Numbered from the stretch's first letter, positions 12,799 through 24,177 are shown. The stretch is DNA of 64,000 bases from Thuidium tamariscinum (GCA_947034885.2 OX344749.2:21529501-21593500); one strand, 5' to 3'. Program-made: numbers and translations. Notes: generated by a model not told the origin, from the sequence alone.

Positions 12799-12886
12799 GT
12801 CACGGGGAAGTTACTAATATGTCACGGGGAAGTTACTAATATGTCACGGGGAAGTCACTAATATGTCACGGGGAAGTCATAACGTA
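12799..12886 (+). repeat. 22-bp tandem repeat in the last CACTA-1 intron
   Basis: GTCACGGGGAAGT units begin at 12799, 12821, 12843 and 12865, an exact 22-bp period, with degenerate copies just upstream (12755-12798). Each contains AGTCAC or AGTTAC followed by TAATAT. It lies in the intron 12061-12965, which also has scattered AGTCAT/GTCAC motifs from about 12160. Confidence 0.85.
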
Positions 12887-13689
12887 GTCAGTATGAAGTA
12901 AGTAGTTCTGTGAGATAATGTATCGTATTTGCTTTCTGAATTTCTAATGGATTCTGTTCCTGCAGTATCGATGCGGAGAGGAGGTCTACCTCCTGAATCC
13001 ACGCGCGCACAAGCAAAGAGTCGCCATCGGTAAAATTAGTGGTTTGCCGGGGAAACACAAATTCCACTTTGCCGAAATCCCGGAGACGTGGTTCAAGGTG
13101 GACATTAAACAAATTTTGCAGAAGGGGGTGGCGCTCATGTTTCCTAACGATGATGATAATCAAGCAGTGATCGATGATGTGAGCGGGACAAGTACCCTAT
13201 GGGACCAAAAGTACCTGAAGCTCACACTGTAAGGTGGCCAATGGTACTGTTTTTGTTAAGAAACCCTCCTTGATGACTTAGAGCAGCATGTAGACATTCA
13301 CATGAGACCAACATGTTTATAAATATGAATGGTACTCTGAAGTGATGGCCTTTCCTATCTCAGGGGTCACTTGTTTAGTTTGCATGTCTGAAATTAATGT
13401 TCCATCATCTTCATTCCATGTTGTATGGCTTGTGATACCATTGTTCTTCCATCATTGTACGAGTGTGTTAGGGTGTGGAGGGCGTGATAGTGATGGTGCT
13501 ACAGTCTACATGCTCAATGTTGCCGCAACCTGTATTGTAGGGCCGGGTAGTTGTTGAGTTCTTCAGTCGTGTCATGTGCATGTGGCATAGGCGATGTCTG
13601 AGTTTCATGTAATTCGTAAGCAAGTGTAGCACGACTAGGAAGAGAGAGGACTGTGAGGATGGCTTTCAGTTTGCAACGCTCGGTATGTA

Positions 13690-14546
13690 TTGGCAACACC
13701 TAGGGAACTAGAAAATGACTGATTAAAGTACGAAGTACTCTGATATTTCTTAGATACAACTCATGAATGACTACCATGTAGCCCACACGTTGGCCTCCTG
13801 AAACTAAATATGACAACGTAATGACTCAGAGGTAGCTGACCCTAAACCCAGTTTGGCATCGTGGAAACCACATGTACCGAACTAGGAAATGACTCCCCAA
13901 AATCATCACGTCTTAGCAACCAGGGAATGCTTACAACTACAGAATGACTCTGAAATAACTGCGGGCGTTGCTGACATGGCCATCCACGTCGGAGAATCCA
14001 GAGCCGCACCATGACTTCAAAGTGACTCAATCGTGACTAAATCTGCACTTCAGAATGACTTCGTAATAGCCCACGTGGAAGTCCACGTCAGAAAACTTAA
14101 AGGAAGAGCGCGACAAAAAAGTGTCTAAACCATGACTTAACATTGACTTGAAAATGACATCGTGAAAGCTGACGTGGCGGTCCACGTCACGAAATGCAGT
14201 CCATCAATGTAACTAAATTGTGACTTAACCGTGACTTCGCCTCCACTTCAGAATGTCTCCGATCCTTGCTGACGTCACTTCGGTCCCAGGAAATTTAGCC
14301 TGAAATGGGCAGCTGCCCAACGTGAACCCAAAAATTTCCCAAAAAAACTGAAGTGCCACGTAGACCCCTCCATCTGCTCCTCATCCAAGGCAGAACTGGA
14401 TGGTGATAATACAATACCAGTCACTGGGGCCGTGACTTGACCACAATGACTTCTGGGCCCCAAGTCGCGGTGCAGTCGTTTTTGGCCTAAATGACTGCGT
14501 AGCAGTCATATATCGCAGTCACATTTACCCCTGTTTTTTTGTAGTG
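13690..14546 (+). repeat. CACTA-1 right subterminal repeat region and terminus
   Basis: More than a dozen copies of AATGACT / GTGACTT / TGACTTAA-like motifs occur between 13715 and 14500, interspersed with CACGTCAGAAA-like stretches. The region ends in TTTTTTTGTAGTG at 14546. In En/Spm elements such subterminal motifs bind TnpA and define the ends for TNP2. The clustering is seen directly; the binding role is inferred from the superfamily. Confidence 0.8.
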
Positions 14547-14549
14547 ATG

Positions 14550-15290
14550 ATACCGACTCAGATTCCGAGTGAAGTACAACAAAAAGACTACACTCTTGTA
14601 GTGGCTAGTCCGCACTACGGTGTAATGATTGTAATCTACTGCCATGTACCGTAGGTGGTGGCAATCATGGTATTGTAATGTTGGTGAGGGGTACTCACGA
14701 ACCTATAAGTATTTATGAAAATACAAATTTTTGAAATGCGTGAGTACAATATTGGATCTATAGATGGGACCTTTGACCTGTAGTATTAAATTTAACCAAT
14801 GTGTAGCTATTGTTATTATTTAAATATGAATATTGCATCGGAATGTTTTCCCCTCTTTTCTAGTACTCCGGTTACAATGCCTCCTCGAACATATATTTGA
14901 AACATAGTTTTAACAACTTAGAATTGTGAAGTAGAATTTAATAAGCTAAAAACTTGATTGGGGTTATGCTTGTTATGCCTTTGAACCTAATATTATTTTG
15001 ATGACCCATTTTGAAAATTGTGAAAATTGTCAAGGCAATACTTGGTCATTTGGGGGTTAAAAGAAATAGAAGACTTACATGTTAGTTTATTTAAGTTTAG
15101 GAGAATAAAATAAAAGAGGCCCTAATTCCTCATCCGTAGTCCAAAGAGGTTGAATGAAACTTTCACGTGTTTTTTTTTCCCTATGTGATCTCTAGCATGT
15201 CTATTTAGAATTTTTATGAGAATAAAATAAGAGAGGCCCTAATTCCTCATCCGTAGTCAAAATTCAATGACATTCCAATTTCTCCAATTG
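14550..15290. other. AT-rich noncoding stretch with a 45-bp direct duplication
   Basis: No credible reading frame. A segment beginning GAGAATAAAATAA(A/G)AGAGG and ending CCTCATCCGTAGTC occurs at about 15102-15140 and again at about 15211-15258. A second TTGTAGTG tetrad-like end occurs at 14599-14606, but I cannot pair it. Confidence 0.5.
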
Positions 15291-15296
15291 TTCTAT

Positions 15297-16416
15297 GACA
15301 TTCCAACCTCTCCATATTTTTTTTGGCCCGTCTTCACGTGAAATTTGAAATGAATAGGCCATTTACAAAGTAGACCCAAAAATGGCTATGTGGCGTATTT
15401 TTTGAAATAAAATCAAAACTAGACAATTTCAAATGTGGCATGGAAATTAGTCATAGAACATAAATGTCCTATGACATTCGAACTTCTCCATATTTTTGTC
15501 GGCCCCTTTTCACATGAAATTTCAAATGAATAGAGCACTTAGCCAAAAACTCCAAATATCGCAATGTAGCCTATTTTTTGGAATCTCACAAAAAATAGGC
15601 AATTTCAATTTCGAAATGGAAATTTGTCATAGAACACAAATGTTCTATGACATTCCAACATCTCCATATTTTTTTTGGCCCGTCTTCACGTGAAATTTGA
15701 AATGAATAGGCCATTTACAAAGTAGACCCAAAAATGGCTACGTGGCGTATTTTTTGAAATAAAATCAAAACTAGACAATTTCAAATGTGGCATGGAAATT
15801 AGTCATAGAAAATAAATGTCCTATGACATTCGAACTTCTCCATATTTTTGTCGGCCCCTTTTCACGTGAAATTTTAAATGAATAGGCCACTTACCAAAAA
15901 ACTCCAAATATCGCAATGTAGCCTATTTTTTGAAATCTCACAAAAAATAGGCAATTTCAATTTCGAAATGGAAATTTGTCATAGAACACAAATGTTCTAT
16001 GACATTCCAACCTCTCCATATTTTTTTTGGCCCGTCTTCACGTGAAATTTGAAATGAATAGGCCATTTACAAAGTAGACCCAAAAATGGCTACGTGGCGT
16101 ATTTTTTGAAATAAAATCAAAACTAGACAATTTCAAATGTGGCATGGAAATTAGTCATAGAAAATAAATGTCCTATGACATTCAAACTTCTCCATATTTT
16201 TGTCGGCCCCTTTTCACGTGAAATTTCAAATGAATAGGGCACTTAGCCAAAAACTCCAAATATCGCAAGGGAGCCTATTTTTTGGAATCTCACAAAAAAT
16301 AGGCAATTTCAATTTCCAAATGGAGATACACAAATGTTCTAAGAAATTTCAACCTCTCCATATTTTTTTGGCCCTTCTTCACGTGAAATTTCAAATGAAG
16401 GCCTTCTACAAAGTAG
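15297..16416. repeat. 176-bp satellite with dimeric 352-bp higher-order structure
   Basis: Two diverged monomer types alternate. Type A (GACATTCCAACCTCTCC...) starts at 15297, 15649 and 16001, with a degenerate start near 16343. Type B (GACATTCGAACTTCTCC...) starts at 15473, 15825 and 16177. Spacing is 176 bp between neighbours and 352 bp between like types until the last, shortened copy. Monomer junctions carry a small palindrome (CATAGAACA ... TGTTCTATG). The array is cut off at about 16416, where GC-rich sequence of the kinase locus begins. Confidence 0.9.
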
Positions 16417-16430
16417 ACCGTTGGATTAGG

Positions 16431-16610
16431 CGGACGGCACCCGCCCGATCATGGTCGTCCGTCGGATCAATCGGACGGCGGACTTCCCGTCCGCCCGATC
16501 GGGCGAATGCGTTTCCGACGTGCATTGCGTCGGCGGACGGACTGCTGCCGTCCGATCGATCGGACGGTGGACAGCGCCTCGTCGGGTTGTCCGCACAGGT
16601 TTAGGGCATC
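16431..16610. repeat. GC-rich GGACGG/CCGTCC array upstream of kinase gene 1
   Basis: Dense CGGACGG, CGTCCG, CCGATCGGG and GATCGATCGGACGG motifs on both strands, abruptly GC-rich against AT-rich surroundings. It ends just before a TATA-like box at 16618. The same motif family lies upstream of three other genes in the window. Confidence 0.75.
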
Positions 16611-16617
16611 CGCTAGG

Positions 16618-16627
16618 GTATAAGAGG
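16618..16627 (+). promoter_or_regulatory. TATA-like box of kinase gene 1
   Basis: GTATAAGAGG lies directly downstream of the GC-rich array and 188 bp upstream of the ATG at 16806. The spacing matches the other three array-TATA-gene units. Confidence 0.55.
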
Positions 16628-16805
16628 GGCGGTTTAGGCCGTCCGCCCTCACTCTTGTTTTCTCCCTTGCATTTTGCAAGTGTGGAGTGGAAAGCTTGGT
16701 GGCTTTTCAAGTCTCCATCGGTTCCCCTCCTAGGGAAAGCAAGGGGGACATTATTGGGGCCCCTTTGTTGCTTTTTTTCGAAGTTTTGACGTGATTTTTA
16801 TCATG

Positions 16806-18305
16806 ATGGGACGAACAAAGAAGGCGGGTAAAAGGAAACTGGAGGAGGTGGCAGGTCCATCTAAAGAGGAGGCAAAAGCAAACAAGCCCTCTGAAGCATT
16901 GAATGATATGATGATTAAAGTGATCGTGGACTTCTACGAATCGGAGAGCACGATGTCCTTGCAGATGAAGTATGTTTGCTACAATGAGGACTGTCCTAAA
17001 AAATTCAAGGACGACATGGGGCAACAGCTGATGGATGCGGTTTCTGTTCCACAATGGCACAGTGAAATGGATAAGAGGGGCTTTGAGCAGTTATTGAAAA
17101 ATAAGGTGCATGACACGTTGTGGAATGCAAAGGCCATCTTAACGAAGTATGGGAAGTTTTACCGTGAACATGATGCTACATTTCAGCAAGTCATTCTAAG
17201 GGCTGAATTGTTTGTCGGCCGATGTGCTCCATTCGCGTCTGCCAGGAACAGACGAGGATCTATGGGTTGGTGGAAAACCAAGGATGGAATGGTTGAATTG
17301 ACGGAAGGCAGGAAGCATCTAATAGCACTTCCAGACACGGCGACCGTGATTTATTGTGATGATGTCGTGACCAAAGGCGGGTACGCAACAATTCGGAGGG
17401 TGCAAATTCGGGGATGCCGTGAAATACCTGAGTATTGGGAGTTTGGAGCAAAGCTATCTAATGTACAGCAGACGCTACCTCATCTTGCAAAGGCGGAACA
17501 CCAAAATGAGTCCATGGCGGTGCGGATTGGCCATCCCGGAGTGATACGGTTTTATGCAGTTCATGCAAGGAGGAATGAAGGATATGCATATTGGTGGAAT
17601 GGCGGGACCTTGCGGAAGATGATGCATTTGGATAGAACTTATCCAGACAACATAGGTATGCACTTGCAATATAGCTCGCCAATGGATGCGGATGTCATTG
17701 CCGCGGGTCATCTTGCACGATTTCGGAAGAAACCTACGGAGCTAGCATGGGCGTTGTTGCATATCATGCATGCGGTGCACGATGCAAGATATTTGCCCAA
17801 TGATATTTCACTGGACAACATTATGTTGCACTTTCCCGCGGACGAGTCGCACGTATACATTGGAGTGTGCGATTGGGGCATGACTTCGTACGTTACAGAA
17901 CCACCGAAGTCATTGTACGTGTTCACATCCAAACAAGAGATGGATGCTGCTTTGCAAAACTGTTGGTGGGTGACCTCGAAGATTGCATATTTGCACGAAA
18001 AAGACAAAAATGTGCAAGTAATTCCAAGTTTATCCATTGCAACGGAGGAGTACGCGGTGTGCAAAATAGCCATGACAATTAACAGGGATTGCATGTCAGA
18101 GGAGTACCACAAGTTGAACATGGAAACGGCAAGCATGAGCAAATTTGATCACCAAGCGTTGGCAATGTCATTTCGTGCGTACTTGGAGCGCCCTTGCAAA
18201 GACGGCCCGGAGAATGCGGGCGGTTTGGCACGCATCATCAATCGTTGGACCAGTACTTTCAACTGGCCTATTCCCACTGAACACTTTCGGCGTTCGTATG
18301 AATAG
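16806..18305 (+). CDS. Divergent protein-kinase-like protein (kinase 1)
   Basis: A 499-aa single-exon frame; ATG 16806 is chosen (another ATG immediately precedes it), giving an MGRTKKAGKRK basic start. Residues about 1-180 are an unrecognised N-terminal region. Kinase-fold landmarks follow: a weak glycine-loop region KGGYATIRRVQI, HPGVIRFYA (alpha-C/beta-4), hinge-like WWNGGTL, catalytic-loop equivalent LPNDISLDNIML (Asp codon 17802-17804; the usual HRD histidine/arginine are Pro/Asn), and CDWGM in place of DFG (Asp codon 17871-17873). I cannot assign a clear beta-3 lysine, so it may be a weak or pseudo-kinase. It shares the WWNGGTL, ELAWAL, NIMLHF and CDWGM motifs with the second kinase gene at 35255-36915. 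Target unknown. It sits between GACGG arrays, so a transposon-borne gene is possible. Confidence 0.72.
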   Translation: MGRTKKAGKRKLEEVAGPSKEEAKANKPSEALNDMMIKVIVDFYESESTMSLQMKYVCYNEDCPKKFKDDMGQQLMDAVSVPQWHSEMDKRGFEQLLKNKVHDTLWNAKAILTKYGKFYREHDATFQQVILRAELFVGRCAPFASARNRRGSMGWWKTKDGMVELTEGRKHLIALPDTATVIYCDDVVTKGGYATIRRVQIRGCREIPEYWEFGAKLSNVQQTLPHLAKAEHQNESMAVRIGHPGVIRFYAVHARRNEGYAYWWNGGTLRKMMHLDRTYPDNIGMHLQYSSPMDADVIAAGHLARFRKKPTELAWALLHIMHAVHDARYLPNDISLDNIMLHFPADESHVYIGVCDWGMTSYVTEPPKSLYVFTSKQEMDAALQNCWWVTSKIAYLHEKDKNVQVIPSLSIATEEYAVCKIAMTINRDCMSEEYHKLNMETASMSKFDHQALAMSFRAYLERPCKDGPENAGGLARIINRWTSTFNWPIPTEHFRRSYE

Positions 18306-20700
18306 ATCGGCATAGTATAGTAGCATACGTAAGTATAGAATGATATGTAGTCTATGTTATAGAGAGAATGTACACGTTCGGCATATATAACACATAGTAT
18401 ATATACGGAGCACCAATGTATGGCAACCCAAATGAAATCTATTATATTTTTTGAATTACTGAAAGCATTTGAAAATTTCAACTATTAATGTTTTTGATCT
18501 TTGATACTTGATAGACAAACGTATTCATGGGGGGGGATGAGATCAATAGTATTTATTGTTGGTAGATGTTGTTGTACACATAGATACTTGATAAGGTTGT
18601 GTAACAATTTGCATGATGTATAAGGTCTAAATAGTAAGTAAGGTAGAAGTACCTATTAGCGCCCTGACTTGCAATCTGAGTATGTTAGGGTGAACTTCAA
18701 GAGAGTTATATATTTTTCAGAGGTGTACAAATGTTTCACAAATGAAATTCAAATGACAAAATTCTTTTTGCGGAGCTCTGAGAAATTTATGGCAATTTTA
18801 AATAAAATCATGACATGGACAGATGATGATTCAAAATTCGAAAATGCCATTAACTCCAAAAGGATTCGTGCCCCAAATGCACTTCAAAATACTAAAAACT
18901 TGTCCCGAAAGGAATGTCAAAAATCAAAATCTTCATGATTAAATTTTTTTTAAGAAAACCAACTTGTCGATCTTTTTGTTAACTTGTTCAAGTAATAGGG
19001 TGCATTGTTCCTAAATTTTATTGTGAATTTCCCCACCAATTAATATTTGCAACTAAAAAGATGACTAAAATTTCTCTCAAAATCATTTGAATTTCCTCAT
19101 AGTGATATAAAATTCATAGTTTCAAGTAATAAAAATATAAGATTGATGTTTGAACAAAATAAGATATGCTTATTTTAGCTTAAGGATGATATTTGACCAA
19201 ATGGAATAGAAACTATGAATTTTATCGATATAAAATTTATATTTTTGTTTCAATTGATTTTGTGCCGATTTTTAATTGAAACAAAAATAACAAAATCAAT
19301 TGAAACAAAAATTTGATTGAAACAATAGTTGATTATCAATTGAACCAAAAATGGGAGCAATTGATTTTGAGAAAAATTCTAATCATTATCATTTGTTTAC
19401 AAAAATTAAAAATAAATATAAGAAAACTAGCAGAAAAAATCCAAAATACTTTCAATTTCTTCCAAAGGTACAAGTATAAATGGAGATCACTATATATAAT
19501 TTTCAATTTGCCTTTAAAAAATTTTGAACCAAAAACTACAATAACAAAGACTTCAAAGTCAAATTTGGCTATTAAAGAAAATTAAATTTTTGATTTTATA
19601 CATTATCAAGAGAAATTCTATTGTAAAATTCTACTTTCTACATATTCTATTTTTCTACAAATTGCTTGATGAAAACTACATATTATTGTAATAATTTTAA
19701 AGTAAAAAGTTAAGAAAATTATATCAATTATACTATATATTGGAATAGTTTGAAATTTTCACCATTAATGAATGTTAAATGGAAAACTGAATATTGCAAT
19801 TGAAATTAAGGATTGATCTTAAAACGAATAAATATGAATGAAAAAGACAATGTATTGTATTTGACGGATTTCAACACATAGAACTTGCAATTGCAATAAA
19901 TTTTTCAATTCTTGAAATTTTTCAAAATTTTAAGTTCAAATAAAAAGAAAAGTTTTCAAGCTTCATTTTCTTATTTTAAGTCAAATACCCAAATGGCTAT
20001 ATTGAAAGTTAGAATCAAAGTTGAACAAGGCACATCTACTTTTTTTATGCCTAAATTTTAGGGGTTAATGTGGAATCAATGTAACCACATAAAGATGTTG
20101 TTTTCAAGATTATTATTATTTTATTATTTTCATCATTATTTTAAAATTATTTTAATACTACTTAATATTCAATGTTTTTACTAGTAAAATTTAAATTTCT
20201 TGAATTTAGAAACAAAATTATTAATTTTTTTAGTATCAGTTTAATAGGGTCATTTGCCATCATTGATGACTATTGACTATTAACACCTAAAGGAATTATA
20301 AAATCAAAATCTTCATCATTAATTTTTTTTTTCGAAAACCAACTTGTTGATCTTCTTATTAACTTGTTCAAGTAATCAAGTACATTGTTCCAAAAATTAA
20401 TTATGAATTTCCCCACCAATTGCAAGTTCAATGCGCCTAAAACCGCCTACTTTCACTACTTGTACATGTTGCTTTTTGTAGCCTTCAGCAATGTACAAAG
20501 GGTGTACATTGCAAGGGTGGGTGTTTTCAGAGCCCTATGCCCTTTCAACTTCAAAAATTCATAACTAATTCCACAAAACTTCAAAAATTATAAAACAATT
20601 TCGATTAGATGTCAATTCCACTTGTCTTTCAAAGGCAATTTACTGGAAAATATTTTAAGACGTTGCCCCTCCCCAAAATTCAATTTCAGCTCTTAAATTG
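18306..20700. other. AT-rich noncoding region with a roughly 135-bp direct repeat
   Basis: No supported gene. A segment of about 135 bp beginning AAAGGAAT and ending CCCCACCAATT occurs at about 18907-19042 and again at about 20288-20423, same orientation, about 1380 bp apart. The second copy is preceded by TTAACACCTAAAGG, weakly like the TTAA/CCCCTAAAGG end of the MITE at 37132, so these may be decayed MITE ends. The rest is A/T homopolymer-rich. Confidence 0.45.
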
Positions 20701-20758
20701 ACTAGTTACCTTATACGGTGAAAAGTTTTAATTTTTTTTTCAGACATTCTCATCAGGG

Positions 20759-20935
20759 TCGATGCGGACGCCAGCGGTCGGGGCGGACGGGCGGTCGGAC
20801 GGGACCTCCGACGCCAGCTGCCGAGGCGGCCGTCCGCCTCTGTATTTTACCGGGCACACTAAATTTCGAAATTCAAATGTCACAGGACGTCCGCGGGGTG
20901 CCGGACGCGGACGCGGACGCCCGGACGTCCGCACA
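20759..20935. repeat. GC-rich GGACG/GCGGAC array
   Basis: Repeated GGTCGGACGGG, CGGACGCGGACGC and CGTCCGC motifs, interrupted at about 20848-20880 by a short AT-rich piece. Same composition as the arrays upstream of the kinase, RING and hAT genes, but I find no matching TATA/ORF next to it. Confidence 0.65.
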
Positions 20936-21754
20936 GCCCTGTGTGGCTCCCCATATTCTTCTCTCTGGCCATTTTCAACTGTGCAGTTGCACCTCCTGAA
21001 CAATCAGAGAGAGAATGCCGAATTGACGTTTCCCTCACGCTAGAAGTAGTATTCACTACAGACACCACCGACTCACTAAACAATGTGCACATTGCACTCC
21101 CTGAATTAATTCCCCAATGCACGCATGCACTGTTCGGTTCAAGATGTCTTCCTTGAAGTTGCATTCACTGTGAACCTTCACTGCATGTCCACGTTGGAAC
21201 CACGTAATCAGTTGTTGCCATTGACAAATATGTCGCACGGTTTCCAGTTCCCTTGATCCTCGAGATGCTTCAGGGTTCCACCCGCATGTCCTGCAGAACT
21301 TGTCCTCATTTCCTAAGTCGTTGCTCAGTGCCCTCTTCCTATGCACGTTAACTGAAATTCTGGCAGCCGCTTCAATTGTGACGGACTCCTTGCAGCCCCT
21401 CTGACACATTGTAAATTCAATAAGCGTTCCACGTTCCTCTTCTGCCGACTTAACATTGCATCACATCATTTCGCGTTTTCAAATGAATATACGAAATTGT
21501 GAGACAACAAATAACATAACCCCAACTTCAATTAATTAACTTCAAATCTGAAAATGCTGAAGAACACGATCGTCCATGCTTTCGTTATCCTGCACCCATG
21601 ACTAAGACAAAATGAAGTTACGTTCATACACTCCATTGAACTGAATTAATTTCCCTTCAAGAAGCCTCTTCCACAGATCGCACGACACAGGTGCCTTGGC
21701 TGTCGACCCATTCCATTCCAGCCCCATTCATCGCATCAGGGTTGCTTCCGTCGC
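20936..21754. other. Unassigned segment between two GC-rich arrays
   Basis: A mixed-composition stretch unlike its AT-rich surroundings. One open frame (21056-21409, minus, 117 codons, with a CxxC pair in FCRTCGW) has no family I recognise and no promoter I can place. It could be a transposon fragment. Confidence 0.3.
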
Positions 21755-22215
21755 GTCACGTCCGTCCGTCAGGATGTCCGTCCGCTGACGTGACGGGGAG
21801 CCGAGCGTCCGTCAGGATGAAATTCACGACAGAATCCGCGACAGAGGATGAAAAATCGTGACAGCGGTCGTGGACGACCTCCGTGGACGGCCTGGAAGGA
21901 CGTGCTCGGTGGACAGTTCCGATGGACGGTCCTGGCTGACTGGATGGCTTGGATGGACACTCTGGGTTCTGCGGACGGTCCGGATCTGGTGGACGGTTTT
22001 AGGGGACGGCCCCGCTCGCGGGGTATGGACGGCCCCGATGGACAGGACGTCCAGTGGACGGCCCGGACGGACGCCTCCAGATTGACGGTCTGGGTACGGT
22101 CTACACTTGGGAAGGACGACTTGGATTGAGAGGAAGGTTGGACGGCTTGGGTTCGATGGACGGCCTGGCCGTGCCGTCGACGTTCAGGATGGACGGCCTG
22201 GGCTCCGTGGACTGG
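21755..22215. repeat. GC-rich GGACGGCC-type array
   Basis: Many TGGACGG, GGACGGCCTGG and CGTCCGTC motifs over about 460 bp. It is part of the dispersed GACGG family; no adjacent gene with a TATA box was found. Confidence 0.7.
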
Positions 22216-22384
22216 AACTCTTTATTTGTAAGACTTAAAAGTCTGAGTTCATATTCGCAATCAAAATTTTCTCATTAGTCTATGAGGTTTAACCATCTCT
22301 CAAAAAATAATTTCCCATGGTTTTGTATTTTAGGCCTTCCATAGTCTAAATATAATATATATTTTGTATTTAAAAAAAAGGGTG

Positions 22385-23620
22385 TTAATGGTTTGAATCA
22401 AAAAAAAGGAAATGGTTTGAATGAAAATAACGTTAATGGTTTGGAATTGTGAATAAAAAAAAATGTAAAACTGGTTTTGAAAAAAAATGTGTTAATTGTT
22501 CGAATAAAAAAATTATGGAAATGGTTTGAATCAAACAAATGGAAATGGTTTGAATTAAAAAAAATGTTAATGGTTTGAAATGTTGAATGAAAAAAAAATA
22601 TAGAAAGGGTTTGGAAAAAAATGTGTTAATGGCTCGACCAAAAAAATTTGGAAATGGGTTGGGAAAAAAATGTGATTAGGGTTTGACTAAAAGAAATATG
22701 GAAATGGGTTGAAATGTTGGAAAAACAAATTTAGAAATGGTTTGGAAAAAAAATGTGTTAATTGTTTGACTAGAATAAATATGGAAATGGTTTAGGGTAA
22801 AAAAAATGGCCAAGTTTTGAGTAAAGAAAAACGGTAATGGTATAGGGTGTTGGAAATAAAAATATAGAAATGGTTTGGAAAAAAGATGGGTTAATGGTTC
22901 AACTAAAAAAAATATGGAAATGGTTTGAATCAAAGAAAAAGAAAAAGGAAATGCTTTGAATAAAAAAAAAGTTAATAATTTGAAATGTTGAATACAAAAA
23001 AATATAGAAATGGTTTGGAAAAAAAATGTGTTCATGTTTCGACTAAAAAATATATGAAAATGCTTCGAATAAAAAAAAAAATGGAAATGGGTTGAATAAA
23101 AAAAAAGGCAATGGTTGGAAAGGTTGGAAAAAAACTTATAGAAAGGGTCGTGAAAAAAAATGTGTTAATGGTTTGACTAAAAAAAATATGGAAATAAGTT
23201 GGAAAGAAAATGTGTTCAGGGTTTGATTAAAAATAATATGGAAATGGTTTGAAATGTTGAATAAAAAACATTTAGAAATGGTTTGGAAAAAAAATGTTAA
23301 TGCCTTAATGGTTAAGGCTCAAATTGGAAATAGTTTGAATCAATAAAATGGGAATGCTTTGAATAAAAAAGAACGTTGATGGTTTGAAATGTGGACGACA
23401 AAAAAATATAGAAATGGTTTAAAAAAATGTGTTCATGGTTCGACTAATAAAAATATGGAAATGGGTTCAATCTAAAATATGGAAAGGGTTTGAATCTAAC
23501 AAATGGAAATGGGTTAGGGTAAAAAAATGGTTATGGTTTGACATGTGGAAAAAAAAATGTGGAAAAATGCGGTGGGAAAAACTTGGGTTAATGGTTTGAT
23601 TAAAAAAATTCGAAATGGTG
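22385..23620 (+). repeat. Degenerate A/T-rich repeat with about 135-bp higher-order period
   Basis: Runs of AAATGGTTTGAAT plus poly-A, each about 22 bp, are arranged in a longer cycle. The GAAATGTTG...TATAGAAATGG variant recurs near 22441, 22579, 22710, 22847, 22983, 23116, 23250 and 23386, about 131-137 bp apart. The same motif in the opposite orientation forms a shorter array at 32775-33170. Confidence 0.75.
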
Positions 23621-24177
23621 GGAATCAAAAACAAAAGCATATATACTTGTGGCATATGTAAAAAATAGAATTTTGGCAATTTTTAAAAGTAAACTTACAA
23701 AATATACTTTAAGTGAAAGTATGGCATTGGATTTAAATGAACTTGTTGCACATACATTTCAAGCAAACGTATTGAGTATTCTTTTCATTTGTTCATGGTT
23801 AAGTTTTCAGTTTAAGTGTTTAACAGACAATACAGTTGTATGAGAAAAATGAAAATGCTTCATTGCCCAAAAAATGTACTTTTGCAACATGAGCAACAAA
23901 CGCTCGTAAATGGTCGTCATAGCCAAATACTATTTACAATACTAATATACTATACATCCGTCTAATGGCCTAACTCATCACCAGAAGGTATTCAACCTTG
24001 TTCTGGTTCTACAATGCCTCTGCCTATACTATTTCTCAAAAAATCTTGCAATCCTTCTCTAGATTGCAAACTGTTCAACGTAGCCACTACGGTCCGATCA
24101 TATCGATTGTGCAAGTAGGAAGAAATGGTTGACAACATTTGCACCTCATTGAACGTAGTGTCTTCGATGAACCTCAT
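23621..24177. other. 3' flank of the RING gene
   Basis: AT-rich, no independent gene. Directly after the RING gene's TAA (24178-24180) the same frame reopens with ATG and runs 61 codons to 23992 (starting MRFIEDTTFNEVQ). It has coding-like composition, so it may be a former C-terminal extension. Confidence 0.4.

Larger units (their letters stand above)
137..13232 (+). pseudogene. CACTA-1 TNPA-type protein with an embedded FCP1/NIF-like phosphatase domain (interrupted)
   Basis: Exons I can place: 137-449, 645-1480, 1570-1653, 2298-2981 resuming at 10831, 11980-12060 and 12966-13232, with GT-AG introns and compatible phases. The first exon opens after an acceptor at 135-136 with no ATG, so the true start is upstream of the window. 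Domains in order: a basic N-terminus with a RRSSRRQG stretch; an acidic linker; a plant Transposase_24-like region (about 1085-1460) with motif KPEWDRLKDYW; a low-complexity linker; an FCP1/NIF-like HAD fold (about 11230-11830) with KLVIFNVHGTLLD, RPWLKPFLVRCFENF and TLIVDSKPNRVECNPDAN; and a C-terminal plant TNPA domain (DUF8039-like: VAIGKISG ... TWFKVDI ... LWDQKYL). The HAD motif I aspartate is replaced by asparagine, so catalysis is doubtful. Exon 4 is split by LTR unit D, and an in-frame TAG lies at 11701-11703. The exon-4 donor (11887 or 11894) is uncertain. Confidence 0.72.
1..14546 (+). mobile_element. CACTA (En/Spm) transposon CACTA-1, right-hand part
   Basis: The right terminus is visible: the plus strand ends TTTTTTTGTAGTG at 14546, the reverse complement of the classic CACTACAAAAAAA end. 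The next three bases, ATG (14547-14549), would be the 3-bp target duplication. The last 850 bp are packed with short AATGACT/GTGACTT motifs, as expected of subterminal TnpA-binding repeats. Inside lies a multi-exon TNPA-type gene on the plus strand. The left end and any TNP2 gene lie outside the window. About 7.85 kb of the span is a later LTR-type insertion (unit D with nested unit C). Without it, the visible CACTA part is about 6.7 kb. Confidence 0.85.

Noticed and set aside
14596-14606. CTCTTGTAGTG, a second CACTA-like right end 60 bp after the CACTA-1 end
   Set aside because: No partner end, no subterminal repeats of its own and no clear target duplication. Probably chance or a small fragment.
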